Source of the DNA: Agathobaculum ammoniilyticum
Lineage (GTDB): Bacteria > Bacillota > Clostridia > Oscillospirales > Butyricicoccaceae
Reading direction: 5' to 3'
Length of the DNA stretch: 64,000 nucleotides
NCBI RefSeq assembly: GCF_025567315.1
Contig: NZ_JAOQJE010000001.1
Coordinates: 62,001-126,000, forward strand
A program made the translations under genes and the position numbers. The notes under the pieces are model-generated. The model saw nothing but the letters and a program-made list of their open reading frames with translations, did no database searches and was not told the DNA's origin. Shown in pieces: positions 41,493-50,958 of the stretch. The stretch's first letter is position 1, and each line of letters opens with the position of its first letter.

Positions 41493-41921
41493 ATGAAGAT
41501 TTCTACAAAAGGCAGGTATGCGCTGCGCCTGATGATCGACCTTGCGCAGCATGACGCAGGGGGCTTTATCCCGCTGCGGGATATTTCCAGGCGCCAGGAG
41601 ATATCGGCAAAATATCTGGAGCAGATTGTTGTGCAGCTTTCGCGGGCGGGCTTTGTCCGGTCGATCCGCGGTGCGCAGGGTGGGTACCAGCTTTCCCGAC
41701 CGCCGGCGGAATATACGGTCGGCGATATCCTGCGCATCACGGAGGGGTCGCTCGCTCCGGTCGCGTGTTTGGAGAGCGAGCCGGTCGAATGTTCGCGCGC
41801 GGGCGACTGTATCACATTGAATTTTTGGCGCGGCTTATTTGATACGATCAATCAGTATGTCGATTCCGTGACGCTCGAGGATTTGATCCACAGGGGACAG
41901 TCGCTGGATTTTTCCATTTGA
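41493..41921 (+). CDS. Rrf2-family transcriptional regulator
   Basis: 142-aa Rrf2/IscR-type regulator. N-terminal winged helix MKISTKGRYALRLMIDLA and EISAKYLEQIVVQLSRAGFV; three Cys in the C-terminal loop (ACLESEPVECSRAGDC) could hold a [2Fe-2S] cluster, with spacing slightly different from IscR. ATG 41493 is preceded by AGAGGGG; seven more codons upstream have no site. No iscS/iscU or cysteine genes are adjacent, so its targets are unknown. Confidence 0.9.
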   Translation: MKISTKGRYALRLMIDLAQHDAGGFIPLRDISRRQEISAKYLEQIVVQLSRAGFVRSIRGAQGGYQLSRPPAEYTVGDILRITEGSLAPVACLESEPVECSRAGDCITLNFWRGLFDTINQYVDSVTLEDLIHRGQSLDFSI

Positions 41922-41950
41922 AAAGCCGCAGGCTTAGGCCTGCGGCTTTT
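41921..41950. terminator. Bidirectional terminator between rrf2-like and flippase genes
   Basis: Perfect 13-bp stem (41921-41933 with 41938-41950), TTAG loop; the first base is the last of the Rrf2 stop codon. Confidence 0.9.
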
Positions 41951-41956
41951 ATTTGC

Positions 41957-43375
41957 TTACGCGCGGTGCAAAAGCTTTTTTACGCCGAGAAGCAACTCCT
42001 TGCAGTTGAGCAGGAATACGAAACCGAACAGAAGCAGCTGCCAGACGATCCAGAGCGGCGGCTCCGTGAGCATGAGCGCGGTCTGGACGGCGAGCAGGAG
42101 TACGGTGCCTCCCAGACGCCTGACATTCCAGTGGATCGGCATGAACCGGCGGCTGTCAATCGCGCGATAGAGGAACAGGCCGATATAGCTGACCATGGAC
42201 GCGGTGGCGGCGCCCATGCCGCCGTACCGCGGGATCAGCAGCACGTTGAGCAGAATATTAACGACCGCGGAAAACGCGGTGGAAAGGAAAGAGGGGACCG
42301 TGCGTTTTTCCAAAAGATAGACGCTTTTCTGGAAGCTGGAAAGACAGTTGAACCCCGCGCCGACCGCCAGCAGGGGAATAAACATCCAGCCTATAAAGTA
42401 GCTGGGAACAGCGAGGATCATCATAGCCAGCTTGGCGCACATGATGCCGCCCGAAGCGATAATGAAAACGATTGAACTGTAGGTGTTTCCAACGTTGGAA
42501 AAGAAGCGGATCTGCTCCGGACGGGAATTGTCATTGACCATGGAGAGCTGCCAAGCGTCGACAAATATGGACGCTACCAGCGCGATCAGCGTGGGGACGC
42601 GGTAGGCGACCGAGTAGATGCCGCTGACCGCGGTGCTCTGCATGCTGGCCAGAAAGGTCTGCCCGAAAAAGCCGACAATATAAACAAAAATCGCATCGGG
42701 TACAAGGGGCAGGGAATAGGCGAGCATGCCCCGCCAGAGGTGGAAATTGATCTGCAGCGGCTTGATATATTTCCACAGTCCGGCAATCAGGAACAGGCAG
42801 ATCGTGGAGAGAGCGTCCGCGCAGATAATGGAAAATACATAGCCGAATATGTTCCACTCAAATACCTTCAGGTAGAGGATGTTGAGCAGAATGGTCATCA
42901 GCGTGCGGAAGATGCCGTCGACCGCATAGAGGCGGACAAAGCCGAGCGCGCGGATGAACTGGCTGCATACATTCTGCGTGCAGGAGGTCAGCACATACAG
43001 GTAAATCAGCCATTGGTAATCCAACAGGGAACCGCTTGTGCCGAAAGAGGTTTTATAATGAATCAGGCTGAGCGCGGGGTGGAACGGCAGGGAGATCAGG
43101 AAGCCGCAGAGTAAGGTAAGCAGCCCGATGGTAAACACCTCGGGCTTGCTCTGCCTGCGTTCCAGCCCATAGCGGATGACCGCCTGCCCGATGGACAGGG
43201 ACACGACCGGATAAAGGATGCTTGTGGTTTTGACGATCAGGTCCGCCACGCCCATTTCGTCCTGCGTGAGGATACCCGTGTAAAAACGGAGCATCAGAAT
43301 CACAAGGATTTTGGAACTGAATGTGCCGACCGCAAAAATAAACGTGTTGCTTAAAAGGCGCTTATACTGATTCAT
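41957..43375 (-). CDS. Oligosaccharide flippase family protein (MOP superfamily)
   Basis: 472-aa polytopic membrane protein with about 12-14 helices. It opens YKRLLSNTFIFAVGTFSSKILV, which is typical of Wzx/polysaccharide-export flippases that move undecaprenyl-linked saccharides across the membrane. MurJ is a related possibility, but the N-terminal pattern and length favour the Wzx-like group. It overlaps the upstream PAP2 gene by ATGA. A PAP2 phosphatase recycling undecaprenyl pyrophosphate would be a natural partner. Confidence 0.88.
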   Translation of the reverse strand: MNQYKRLLSNTFIFAVGTFSSKILVILMLRFYTGILTQDEMGVADLIVKTTSILYPVVSLSIGQAVIRYGLERRQSKPEVFTIGLLTLLCGFLISLPFHPALSLIHYKTSFGTSGSLLDYQWLIYLYVLTSCTQNVCSQFIRALGFVRLYAVDGIFRTLMTILLNILYLKVFEWNIFGYVFSIICADALSTICLFLIAGLWKYIKPLQINFHLWRGMLAYSLPLVPDAIFVYIVGFFGQTFLASMQSTAVSGIYSVAYRVPTLIALVASIFVDAWQLSMVNDNSRPEQIRFFSNVGNTYSSIVFIIASGGIMCAKLAMMILAVPSYFIGWMFIPLLAVGAGFNCLSSFQKSVYLLEKRTVPSFLSTAFSAVVNILLNVLLIPRYGGMGAATASMVSYIGLFLYRAIDSRRFMPIHWNVRRLGGTVLLLAVQTALMLTEPPLWIVWQLLLFGFVFLLNCKELLLGVKKLLHRA

Positions 43376-43947
43376 TGGACACCCTTTCTCAGACGAGCGG
43401 CATGGATACGGTCAAAAAGACGGTCGACAAGCCACACGGCAAGCAGGCCGCAAAGGATACCGATCAACAGGCCGGCGAGCACATCGGTCGGATAGTGTAC
43501 ACAGGCGTAAAGACGGGAAAAACCGATCAGCGCAGCGACCACATAAGCGGCAGCGCCGGCTTTTCGGTGGAAAAAGCAGAGCGCTGTTGCGGCGGCAAAC
43601 GAGGACAGCGTGTGGCCGGAGGGGAACGACCACTGATCGCCCGGGTCGAGCAGCGCGGTCAGCTCCGGATGCGTGACAAAGGGACGCGGCCGCATGACCC
43701 ATTCCTTCAGAAAAACATTGCCCACCAGCAGGCCGATCAACAGGGCCGCGAGCATCGCGGCCCCCGCGCGTCGGGTCTTCCTAAAAAAGAGCAGGATGAC
43801 CGCCAGCGCAATCCACAGTGCGCCGCCGTTGCCCAGGGTGGAGAATACGGTCCAGACTGCGTCGGACACACCGCCGCGCCAATGCTGGAAAAGCTGCAGC
43901 AGGATTTCATAATCAAACGTATGGACAATATCCCAGAAAACTTCCAC
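43372..43947 (-). CDS. PAP2-family phosphatase
   Basis: 191-aa membrane phosphatase with all three PAP2 motifs: KEWVMRPRP (KxxxxxxRP type), SFPSGHT and SRLYACVHYPTD (SRxxxxxHxxxD). Five to six helices. Likely substrate is undecaprenyl pyrophosphate or a phosphatidyl lipid. GTG 43947 is chosen because AGAGGAG lies just before it; the 72-codon upstream extension is low-complexity and lacks a site. It is first in a two-gene unit with the flippase. Confidence 0.9.
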   Translation of the reverse strand: MEVFWDIVHTFDYEILLQLFQHWRGGVSDAVWTVFSTLGNGGALWIALAVILLFFRKTRRAGAAMLAALLIGLLVGNVFLKEWVMRPRPFVTHPELTALLDPGDQWSFPSGHTLSSFAAATALCFFHRKAGAAAYVVAALIGFSRLYACVHYPTDVLAGLLIGILCGLLAVWLVDRLFDRIHAARLRKGVQ

Positions 43948-44127
43948 AGCGGAACTCCTCTCAGTGGAATTTGCGGCGGAGGGGCGAACACGTGGGTGCT
44001 CCCTTCGCCAGATGCAGGTTTTTTGAAAATCGTATTTGCTATACCAGTAACTATACCAGATAAAGCGCTGCTTAGCAAGATTTATCAAAATGTAGCGAAT
44101 GGCACAAAGAAAAATCTGAAAAAGCAC

Positions 44128-44157
44128 TTGACAAAGCCGCAGGGCAGAGAGTAATAT
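44128..44157 (+). promoter_or_regulatory. Promoter of the leuACDB operon
   Basis: TTGACA (44128-44133), 18-bp spacer, TAATAT (44152-44157), just ahead of the T-box leader. Confidence 0.7.
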
Positions 44158-44160
44158 AGT

Positions 44161-44437
44161 CACATAATGAAAAAAGTGATGAACGGGTAAAGTAACCGCG
44201 TCCCTGTCCGCAGAGAGTTGCCGGCCGGTGTAAGGCAGCGTCAGAAAACGGTGAAACTCGCCCGGGAGCTGTCCGCTGAAAGCCTTTGGCCGGTAGGCTG
44301 GAACGGAGGCCCTCCGTTACAGGGGCGGCGTATTGTTAGATGCGCGCTGAGTGGTCGCAGGAATGCGGCAACAAGAGTGGTACCGCGGAGCTTTCGCTTC
44401 GTCTCTTAATTTTGGATTAAGGGACGAAGTTTTTTTT
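44161..44437 (+). promoter_or_regulatory. T-box riboswitch (probably leucine-specific)
   Basis: A 277-nt leader with the canonical T-box AGAGTGGTACCGCG (44374-44387). Stem I has AGAGAG and GGTGTAAGGCAGCG features, and a probable specifier CTC (44257-44259) in GAAACTCGCC reads leucine. The intrinsic terminator has a 14-bp stem (44397-44410 with 44416-44429) and eight T. Uncharged tRNA-Leu would favour the antiterminator and transcription of leuA-C-D-B. Confidence 0.93.
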
Positions 44438-44477
44438 GTCCCTGTACACCCTGAAACAAGAAAGTGAGGACAAGAAA

Positions 44478-45986
44478 ATGGGCAGAACAATTCGAATATT
44501 TGACACAACACTGCGCGACGGTGAGCAGTCCCCCGGCTGTAGCATGAACCTGAACGAAAAGATCGAGGTAGCCAAGCAGCTCGAAATGCTCAAGGTCGAT
44601 ATCATAGAGGCCGGCTTTGCCGCCGCCTCCCCGGGCGACGCGGCCGCGATCGCGGCGATCGCAGATATCGTTCGCGGCTCAACGATCTGTTCGCTGGCAC
44701 GCTGCAACGAAAAGGACATCGATGCGGCGTGGAATTCCATCCGCCGCGCAGAGAACGCCCGCATCCATACGTTTTTGGCCACCTCTCCGGTGCATATGCA
44801 GTATAAGCTTAAAATGACGCCGGACGAAGTGGTGGAATCGGTTGCGCACAATGTTGCCTATGCGAAAAAATACTGCGACGATATCGAGTTCTCCGCAGAG
44901 GACGCCTGCCGCTCGGATCTGGATTTCCTGTGCCGCGTGTTTGAAACCGCAATCAAGGCAGGAGCGACCACGATTAATATTCCGGATACGGTCGGATATA
45001 TGATTCCAGAGGAGTATGCGGCGCGGATCCGCTACCTGCGCGAGCATACGCCGGGCATTGAAAATATTGTACTCTCCTGCCACATGCACAACGATCTGGG
45101 TATGGCGGTCGCAAATTCGCTGGCCGGCGTGGAAGCGGGCATCGACCAGATCGAATGCACAATCAACGGCATTGGAGAGCGCGCGGGCAACGCTTCCATG
45201 GAGGAATGCGTTATGGCGCTCAAAACGCGCGCGGATATTTTCGGCATCGCCTGCAGCATTGATACGACGCAGATCTACCGCGCCAGTCGCATGATCCAGA
45301 CCATCACGGGCGTTTCCGTGGCGCCGACCAAGCCGATCGTCGGTGCGAACGCGTTTGCGCACGAGGCAGGTATCCATCAGCACGGTGTGATGGAAAACAA
45401 GGAGACTTACGAAATTATGACGCCGGAGTCGGTCGGCATCCCGAAGAACGCAATCGTGCTGGGCAAGCATTCCGGCCGCCATGCGTTCGAGGAGCGGCTG
45501 CGTGAGCTGGGCTATACGCTGGATCAGGAAAAGCTCAACAAGACGTTTGAAAAGTTCAAAGCTCTGGCGGACAAGAAAAAGGTCATCAAGGACCGCGACC
45601 TGGAAGCGCTGGTCGGCGCGGTGCCGGTTTCCGGTGAGGAGCGTTACACGCTGGACCGCTTTGTCATCAACTCGGGCAACACCATCACTTCGACCGCGGT
45701 CATCCGCGTCAAGAAGGGCGACGAAACCTTCGAACGCGCGGCCGTGTCGGACGGCCCGATCAACGCGGCGTTCCGCGCAATCAATAAGATCGTTGACAAG
45801 GATGTGGAGCTGGAGGATTACTCGCTGCGCTCCATGACCGATGGTGAGGACGCGCAGGCGGAAGCGATCGCCAAGATCAGCGTTGACGGGGGAGAGATCG
45901 TTACCGGCCGCGGCGTTTCGACCGACGTGATCGAGGCATCTATCAAGGCCTACATCAATGGCATCAATAAGTACTTTATCGATTAA
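44478..45986 (+). CDS. leuA: 2-isopropylmalate synthase
   Basis: LeuA (502 aa) condenses acetyl-CoA with 2-ketoisovalerate, the first committed step to leucine. The TIM barrel opens IFDTTLRDGEQSPG (metal-binding Asp), with SCHMHNDLGMAVANS giving the His-x-His ligands. The C-terminal region (residues about 390-500) is the regulatory LeuA dimer domain that binds leucine. ATG 44478 follows AAGTGAGGA; 14 upstream codons overlap the T-box terminator and are excluded. Confidence 0.96.
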   Translation: MGRTIRIFDTTLRDGEQSPGCSMNLNEKIEVAKQLEMLKVDIIEAGFAAASPGDAAAIAAIADIVRGSTICSLARCNEKDIDAAWNSIRRAENARIHTFLATSPVHMQYKLKMTPDEVVESVAHNVAYAKKYCDDIEFSAEDACRSDLDFLCRVFETAIKAGATTINIPDTVGYMIPEEYAARIRYLREHTPGIENIVLSCHMHNDLGMAVANSLAGVEAGIDQIECTINGIGERAGNASMEECVMALKTRADIFGIACSIDTTQIYRASRMIQTITGVSVAPTKPIVGANAFAHEAGIHQHGVMENKETYEIMTPESVGIPKNAIVLGKHSGRHAFEERLRELGYTLDQEKLNKTFEKFKALADKKKVIKDRDLEALVGAVPVSGEERYTLDRFVINSGNTITSTAVIRVKKGDETFERAAVSDGPINAAFRAINKIVDKDVELEDYSLRSMTDGEDAQAEAIAKISVDGGEIVTGRGVSTDVIEASIKAYINGINKYFID

Positions 45987-46006
45987 AACAGGGGGGAAGC
46001 ACTGTT

Positions 46007-47269
46007 ATGGGCATGACGATGACACAGAAAATACTCGCAAAGCATGCGGGGCTGGAAAGCGTGGAAGCCGGGCAGTTGATCGAGGCGAACGTTGACCTGA
46101 CGCTTGCCAACGATATCACCGGTCCGGTCGCGATCCGTGAAATGGAGAAAGCCGGCTTTGACAAGGTGTTTGACCGCACCAGGATCGCGCTGGTGATGGA
46201 CCACTTCGTGCCGAATAAGGATATCAAGTCCGCGGAGCAATGCCTGGAATGCCGAGAGTTTGCCAAAAAACATCAGATTGTCAACTTCTATGACGTGGGC
46301 GCGATGGGCATTGAGCATGCGCTGTTGCCGGAAAAAGGGCTCACCGCCCCGGGCGAGCTGATTATCGGCGCGGACAGCCACACCTGCACTTATGGCGCGC
46401 TGGGCGCGTTCTCGACCGGCGTGGGTTCGACCGACCTTGCCGCCGGCATGGCGACGGGCAAGGCTTGGTTCAAGGTGCCGGGCGCGATCCGGTTTGTACT
46501 CAAGGGCAAGCTTAGCCCGTGGGTGTCCGGCAAGGACGTGATCCTGCACATCATCGGCCAGATCGGCGTGGATGGCGCGCTGTATCAGTCCATGGAGTTC
46601 GTGGGCGAGGGCGTGGCCTCCTTGTCCATGGACGACCGCTTCACCATTTGCAATATGGCGATCGAGGCGGGTGCGAAGAACGGAATCTTCCCCGTGGATG
46701 AAAAGACCATGGCGTACATCCAGGGGCGCGTGGACCGTGAGGTCACGGTGTTCGAGGCTGATCCGGACGCGGTATATGAGAGGGAGATCGAGATCGACCT
46801 GTCTGCCCTCAAGCCCACGGTCGCGTGTCCGCACCTGCCCGAGAACACCAAGACCATCAACGAACTGGGTCATATCGAGGTGCAGCAGTCGGTCATCGGC
46901 TCGTGTACCAACGGCCGCATCGACGATATGCGCGCCGTAGCAGCCATTCTCAAGGGCCGCAAGGTGCATCCGAGCGTGCGTACCATCGTCATCCCTGCCA
47001 CACAGGAGGTTTATCTCCAGTGCATCGAGGAGGGGCTGACCAAAATCTTCATCCAGGCGGGCGCAATCGTTTCCACCCCGACCTGCGGCCCATGCTTGGG
47101 CGGCCATATGGGCATCCTGGCGCACGGCGAACGGTCGGTTTCGACCACCAACCGCAATTTCGTCGGCCGCATGGGACATATCACTTCGGAGATCTATCTG
47201 GCAAGTCCGGCCGTTGCGGCGGCGAGTGCGGTCGCAGGCTATATTTGCGCGCCCGACGAGCTGAAGTAA
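46007..47269 (+). CDS. leuC: 3-isopropylmalate dehydratase large subunit
   Basis: LeuC (420 aa), the [4Fe-4S] aconitase-family large subunit that with LeuD isomerises 2- to 3-isopropylmalate. Cluster cysteines lie in GSCTNGR and CGPCLGGH; GADSHTCTYGALGAF is the family signature. The length of 420 aa marks the shorter LeuC2/HACN type rather than the 470-aa enterobacterial type. GGGGGAAG precedes the start. Confidence 0.96.
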   Translation: MGMTMTQKILAKHAGLESVEAGQLIEANVDLTLANDITGPVAIREMEKAGFDKVFDRTRIALVMDHFVPNKDIKSAEQCLECREFAKKHQIVNFYDVGAMGIEHALLPEKGLTAPGELIIGADSHTCTYGALGAFSTGVGSTDLAAGMATGKAWFKVPGAIRFVLKGKLSPWVSGKDVILHIIGQIGVDGALYQSMEFVGEGVASLSMDDRFTICNMAIEAGAKNGIFPVDEKTMAYIQGRVDREVTVFEADPDAVYEREIEIDLSALKPTVACPHLPENTKTINELGHIEVQQSVIGSCTNGRIDDMRAVAAILKGRKVHPSVRTIVIPATQEVYLQCIEEGLTKIFIQAGAIVSTPTCGPCLGGHMGILAHGERSVSTTNRNFVGRMGHITSEIYLASPAVAAASAVAGYICAPDELK

Positions 47270-47285
47270 GGGAGGAAACAATACC

Positions 47286-47777
47286 ATGAATGCAAAAGGC
47301 AGAGTTTTCAAATATGGGGATAACGTCGATACCGACGTCATCATCCCCGCGCGCTACCTGAACATCGCGGACGCCAAGGAGCTGGCAACTCACGCGATGG
47401 AGGATATCGACGCGGATTTCGTCAAAAAGATGCAGCCGGGTGATATCGTCGTGGCAACGCGCAACTTCGGCTGCGGCTCTTCGCGTGAGCATGCGCCTCT
47501 TGTCCTCAAGGAAAACGGCGTGTCCTGCGTGATCGCGGCCTCGTTCGCGCGCATTTTCTACCGCAACGCCATCAACATCGGCCTTCCCATCCTCGAGTGT
47601 GAGGCGGCGGCGAACGGCATCGATGCGGGCGACACGGTTTCGGTCGATTTCGACACCGGCGTGATTACCAATGAAACCAAGGGCGAGACCTATCAGGCGG
47701 CGGCTTTCCCGCCGTTCATCCAGAGCATCATCCAGGCGGGCGGCCTTTTGAAGTCGCTCAAAGAGAGAGGGGAGTAA
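47286..47777 (+). CDS. leuD: 3-isopropylmalate dehydratase small subunit
   Basis: LeuD (163 aa), swivelling small subunit partner of LeuC, of the matching short type. It has GDNVDTDVIIPARYL, NFGCGSSREHAPLVLK (substrate-binding loop) and SFARIFYRNAINIGLP. GGGAGGAAAC lies before the ATG. Five bases separate it from leuB. Confidence 0.96.
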   Translation: MNAKGRVFKYGDNVDTDVIIPARYLNIADAKELATHAMEDIDADFVKKMQPGDIVVATRNFGCGSSREHAPLVLKENGVSCVIAASFARIFYRNAINIGLPILECEAAANGIDAGDTVSVDFDTGVITNETKGETYQAAAFPPFIQSIIQAGGLLKSLKERGE

Positions 47778-47782
47778 GTCCG

Positions 47783-48859
47783 ATGGAATACAATATCGCA
47801 GTCGTCAAGGGCGACGGTATTGGTCCGGAGATCGTGACCGAAGCCATGCAGGTGCTCGACAAGGTGGGCGAGCGGTTCGGCCACACCTTCCACTATCAGG
47901 AGGTGCTCGCGGGCGGCTGTTCGATCGACGCGAACGGCATCCCGCTGACTGAGGAGACCATCGAGATATGCAAAAACGCGGACTCCGTGCTGCTCGGCGC
48001 GGTCGGCGGCCCTAAGTGGGACGAAGTACCCTCGGAAAAACGCCCGGAGAAAGCGCTGCTCGGCCTGCGTTCGGCGCTCGGCCTGTTCGTCAACCTGCGT
48101 CCGGCGCAGATGCACAAGGCGCTGTCCGACGCGTGTCCGATCAAGCCCGAGATCATCGGCGACGGCTTTGACATCCTGGTCTGCCGCGAGCTGACCGGCG
48201 ACGTATACTTCGGCCGGCATTACCGCCGCGAGAGCGACAAGGGCTGGGGCGAGACCGGCGCGGATGATATGAACTACTCGGTCTACGAGGTCGAGCGCAT
48301 CGGCCGCCGCGCGTTCGAGATGGCGATGAAGCGGAATAAGAAGGTCTGCTCGGTCGATAAGGCGAACGTGCTCGAAACCAGCCGCGTCTGGCGCGAAACC
48401 ATGCACCGCATCAAGGACGAGTACCCCGAGGTAGCATATTCGGATATGTATGTGGACAACTGCGCGATGCAGCTTGTCCGCAATCCCAGCCAGTTCGACG
48501 TGATCGTGACCGGCAACCTGTTCGGCGATATCCTGTCGGACGAGGCATCCATGATCACCGGCTCGATCGGCATGCTGCCCTCCGCCTCGATGAACGAGAG
48601 CGGCAAGGGCATGTACGAGCCGATTCACGGCTCCGCGCCGGATATCGCCGGCAAAGGCATCGCCAACCCGATCGCGACCATCCTGTCCTGTGCGATGATG
48701 CTGCGCTACTCTTTCGGCCTCATGGCCGAGGCAGACGCGGTTGAGAACGCGGTCGAGGCCGTGCTGGACGCGGGCCATCGCACAGCGGATATCGCCGCGC
48801 CGGGGGAAAAAGCGCTCTCCACCAGCGAGATGGGGGCGCTCATCCGCGCACAACTTTGA
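47783..48859 (+). CDS. leuB: 3-isopropylmalate dehydrogenase
   Basis: LeuB (358 aa) oxidises and decarboxylates 3-isopropylmalate to 2-ketoisocaproate using NAD+. It has GDGIGPEIV, the LLGLRSALGLFVNLRP substrate loop and NLFGDILSDEASMITGSIGM with the metal-binding Asp residues, plus EPIHGSAPDIAGKGIANP for NAD binding. AGAGGGGAG lies before the ATG. Last gene of the leucine operon. Confidence 0.96.
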   Translation: MEYNIAVVKGDGIGPEIVTEAMQVLDKVGERFGHTFHYQEVLAGGCSIDANGIPLTEETIEICKNADSVLLGAVGGPKWDEVPSEKRPEKALLGLRSALGLFVNLRPAQMHKALSDACPIKPEIIGDGFDILVCRELTGDVYFGRHYRRESDKGWGETGADDMNYSVYEVERIGRRAFEMAMKRNKKVCSVDKANVLETSRVWRETMHRIKDEYPEVAYSDMYVDNCAMQLVRNPSQFDVIVTGNLFGDILSDEASMITGSIGMLPSASMNESGKGMYEPIHGSAPDIAGKGIANPIATILSCAMMLRYSFGLMAEADAVENAVEAVLDAGHRTADIAAPGEKALSTSEMGALIRAQL

Positions 48860-48871
48860 TTGTTGACAGAG

Positions 48872-48907
48872 AGGAACGCCGGCCGTGGGCCGGCGTTCCT
48901 TTTTTTC
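48872..48907 (+). terminator. Terminator of the leu operon
   Basis: Perfect 13-bp stem (48872-48884 with 48888-48900), GTG loop, seven T. Confidence 0.94.
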
Positions 48908-48937
48908 GCTTCCTTTCATAAAATGGATGGGAGGTGA

Positions 48938-49258
48938 ATGAATTTGGAGCAGGTTTCGCAATATATCAAGGCGGATTATGCCATTCTGGTGGCAGTCCTG
49001 TATTGCTTGGGGCGCGCTTTCAAGGCAATCAGAAAATTCCCCAATCAATTTATTCCACTTGCCCTTACCGGCTGCGGCATCATGCTGGCCTGTCTGTCGG
49101 CTGTTTCCCGCTACGGGGAGTATGCAAACTGGGCAGCCGCTCTGTTCGATGGTATGGTGCAGGGAATCCTCTGCACCGGAATGTCCGTTTACCTCAATGA
49201 AGTGATCTCGCACTGCGGCCTAGGCGGCTGTTCGTGCCGGAAAGACAAAAAAGATTGA
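48938..49258 (+). CDS. Phage holin family protein (Phage_holin_5_2-like)
   Basis: 106-aa membrane protein of the holin 5_2 type. It has YIKADYAILVAVLYCLGRAFK, a second helix (PLALTGCGIMLACLSAVS), and a third ending in MVQGILCTGMSVYLNEVI, the family hallmark. The C-terminus is Cys-rich (HCGLGGCSCRKD). GGGAGGTGA precedes the ATG. There is no phage context; in Clostridia such genes are often solitary. It is unrelated in family to the holin at 11729. Confidence 0.8.
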   Translation: MNLEQVSQYIKADYAILVAVLYCLGRAFKAIRKFPNQFIPLALTGCGIMLACLSAVSRYGEYANWAAALFDGMVQGILCTGMSVYLNEVISHCGLGGCSCRKDKKD

Positions 49259-49266
49259 AAAACACC

Positions 49267-49294
49267 AAAAGTCAGGCGCTTTGCCTGGCTTTTT
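49267..49294 (+). terminator. Terminator after the second holin
   Basis: 11-bp stem with a G-U pair (49267-49277 with 49283-49293) followed by T. Confidence 0.75.
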
Positions 49295-49335
49295 ACATCA
49301 ATTTTCCGAATCATCCAGTTTTATACCTTGCAGGC

Positions 49336-49364
49336 TTGAGATTTTGAAACAACTGCGCTATAAT
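49336..49364 (+). promoter_or_regulatory. Promoter of the TagA-like to U32 gene run
   Basis: TTGAGA (49336-49341), 17-bp spacer, consensus TATAAT (49359-49364). Confidence 0.8.
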
Positions 49365-49423
49365 AAAATAGATTTGGAATGTGTATTATGCAGCAATGAT
49401 GTGAAAATATGGGAGACAAAGAG

Positions 49424-50161
49424 ATGAAAACCGCTTCAATTCTGGGCGTGCATTTTCATGCCGTAACGTTGCAGCAGGCGGTGGAGTTGGCCATGAGCCG
49501 GATCCGCGCGCGGCAAAAGGGGTATGTGGTGACGCCAAATCCGGAAATAGTGGATCTTTGCCGAAAGGACAGCGATTTTATGAGGGTGGTGAATCATGCC
49601 GCCCTGGTATTGCCGGATGGCATCGGCATCATCTATGCCGCAAAAATCCTGGGCGAGGAGCTGTGCGGCAAGGTCGCCGGCATAGATTTTGCCGAAAGCC
49701 TTGCCGCTGCCATGGCAAAGGAAGGAATGCGCCTTTACCTGCTCGGCGCAAAGCCGGGCGTGGCAGAAAAGGCGGGCAGAAACCTCTGCGTAAAATACCC
49801 CGGGCTGGTCCTTGCAGGAACGCACGACGGCTATTTTTCCGATGAACAGGAAGCGGTCGAGGCCATCAATGCCTGTGGCGGCGCGGACGCTGTGTTCGTA
49901 TGCCTGGGGGCGCCGAAGCAGGAGAAGTTCATTTCCGCGCATATCGACGAAATCCATGCCACTCTGTACTGCGGCTTGGGCGGCTCGCTCGATGTTTTCG
50001 CAGGCGAAGCAAAGCGCGCGCCGGATATTTTTATCCGGCTGGGGCTGGAATGGTTTTACCGCCTGCTCAAGCAGCCCAGCCGGATCGGCCGTATGATGAA
50101 GCTGCCCAAATTCCTGCTTATCGTGTTTCGGGAGCGCCTTTTGGGACGGAAAGGAAAATAA
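49424..50161 (+). CDS. WecG/TagA/CpsF family glycosyltransferase
   Basis: 245-aa GT26 glycosyltransferase. It has TPNPEIVDLC, LPDGIGIIYAAKILG, the AVFVCLGAPKQEKFI motif and CGLGGSLDVFAGEAKRAP. TagA members add ManNAc to GlcNAc-PP-undecaprenol in the wall teichoic acid linkage unit. The WecA/TagO-like and WecB genes at 59.8-62 kb would supply the acceptor and the UDP-ManNAc donor. ATG 49424 has GGGAG 8 nt upstream; ATG 49409 lacks a site. Confidence 0.92.
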   Translation: MKTASILGVHFHAVTLQQAVELAMSRIRARQKGYVVTPNPEIVDLCRKDSDFMRVVNHAALVLPDGIGIIYAAKILGEELCGKVAGIDFAESLAAAMAKEGMRLYLLGAKPGVAEKAGRNLCVKYPGLVLAGTHDGYFSDEQEAVEAINACGGADAVFVCLGAPKQEKFISAHIDEIHATLYCGLGGSLDVFAGEAKRAPDIFIRLGLEWFYRLLKQPSRIGRMMKLPKFLLIVFRERLLGRKGK

Positions 50162-50164
50162 AAA

Positions 50165-50941
50165 ATGAAAGTGAAACTGTTGGCGCACACGCCCGAACCG
50201 GAAAAGCTGGTGGCGGCGGCGGCCAAGAACTGCTATTCCTTCACAGATGTCGACAGCGTGCTGGACGGATTGACAGAGGAAAAAACCCAAAGTTTTGTCC
50301 ATATGCTTTCAGAGATCGGGCATGAAAGCCCGATCGAGCATGTGTCGTTTACATTTGCGATCGAGGGCGTGTCGCGTTCGCTGCTCGCGCAGATCACGCG
50401 GCACCGCATGGCCTCGTTTTCCGTACAGTCCCAGCGGTATGTGAGGGAACGCGGGTTTGAGTATGTCGTGCCGCCGGAGATCGATAAAATCCCAGCGGCG
50501 CGGGAACAATTTATTCGGGCGATGGAGGATGACCAGCGCACCTACGAGGCGCTGACCGCCGCGCTGATGGAGGGCTACGTTGAGGAGCTGCTCGCGCAGG
50601 GCGTTCCGGAGAAGCAGGCGCGCAGCCAGGCGGAAAAGCACGCGATCGAGGACGCTCGATATGTGCTGCCGAATGCCTGTGCTACCCGCATTGTGATGAC
50701 TGCCAATGCACGCAGCCTGAAAAACTTTTTTAAGCTGCGCTGCTGCAACCGCGCGCAGTGGGAGATCCGCGCGCTTGCAGAGGAAATGTACCGCGTGGTA
50801 TACGCGGTCGCGCCGACGCTGTTCGCGCACTGCGGGCCTGCGTGCGTGGACGGCGCCTGCACCGAGGGTAAAATGTCCTGCGGGAAGGCGGGTGCAGTAC
50901 GCGCATATTATCAAAAGCTGCGAGAGACAGCGGGACAATAA
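50165..50941 (+). CDS. thyX: FAD-dependent thymidylate synthase ThyX
   Basis: ThyX (258 aa) makes dTMP from dUMP with methylene-THF and FADH2. The ThyX motif RHRMASFSVQSQRY occupies residues 79-92. Conserved ARYVLPNACATRIVMTANAR and the C-terminal RAQWEIRALAEEM are present. It follows the TagA-like gene by 3 bp and precedes the DUF2156 gene by 17 bp. Confidence 0.95.
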   Translation: MKVKLLAHTPEPEKLVAAAAKNCYSFTDVDSVLDGLTEEKTQSFVHMLSEIGHESPIEHVSFTFAIEGVSRSLLAQITRHRMASFSVQSQRYVRERGFEYVVPPEIDKIPAAREQFIRAMEDDQRTYEALTAALMEGYVEELLAQGVPEKQARSQAEKHAIEDARYVLPNACATRIVMTANARSLKNFFKLRCCNRAQWEIRALAEEMYRVVYAVAPTLFAHCGPACVDGACTEGKMSCGKAGAVRAYYQKLRETAGQ

Positions 50942-50958
50942 GGAAAAGGATATTTTTT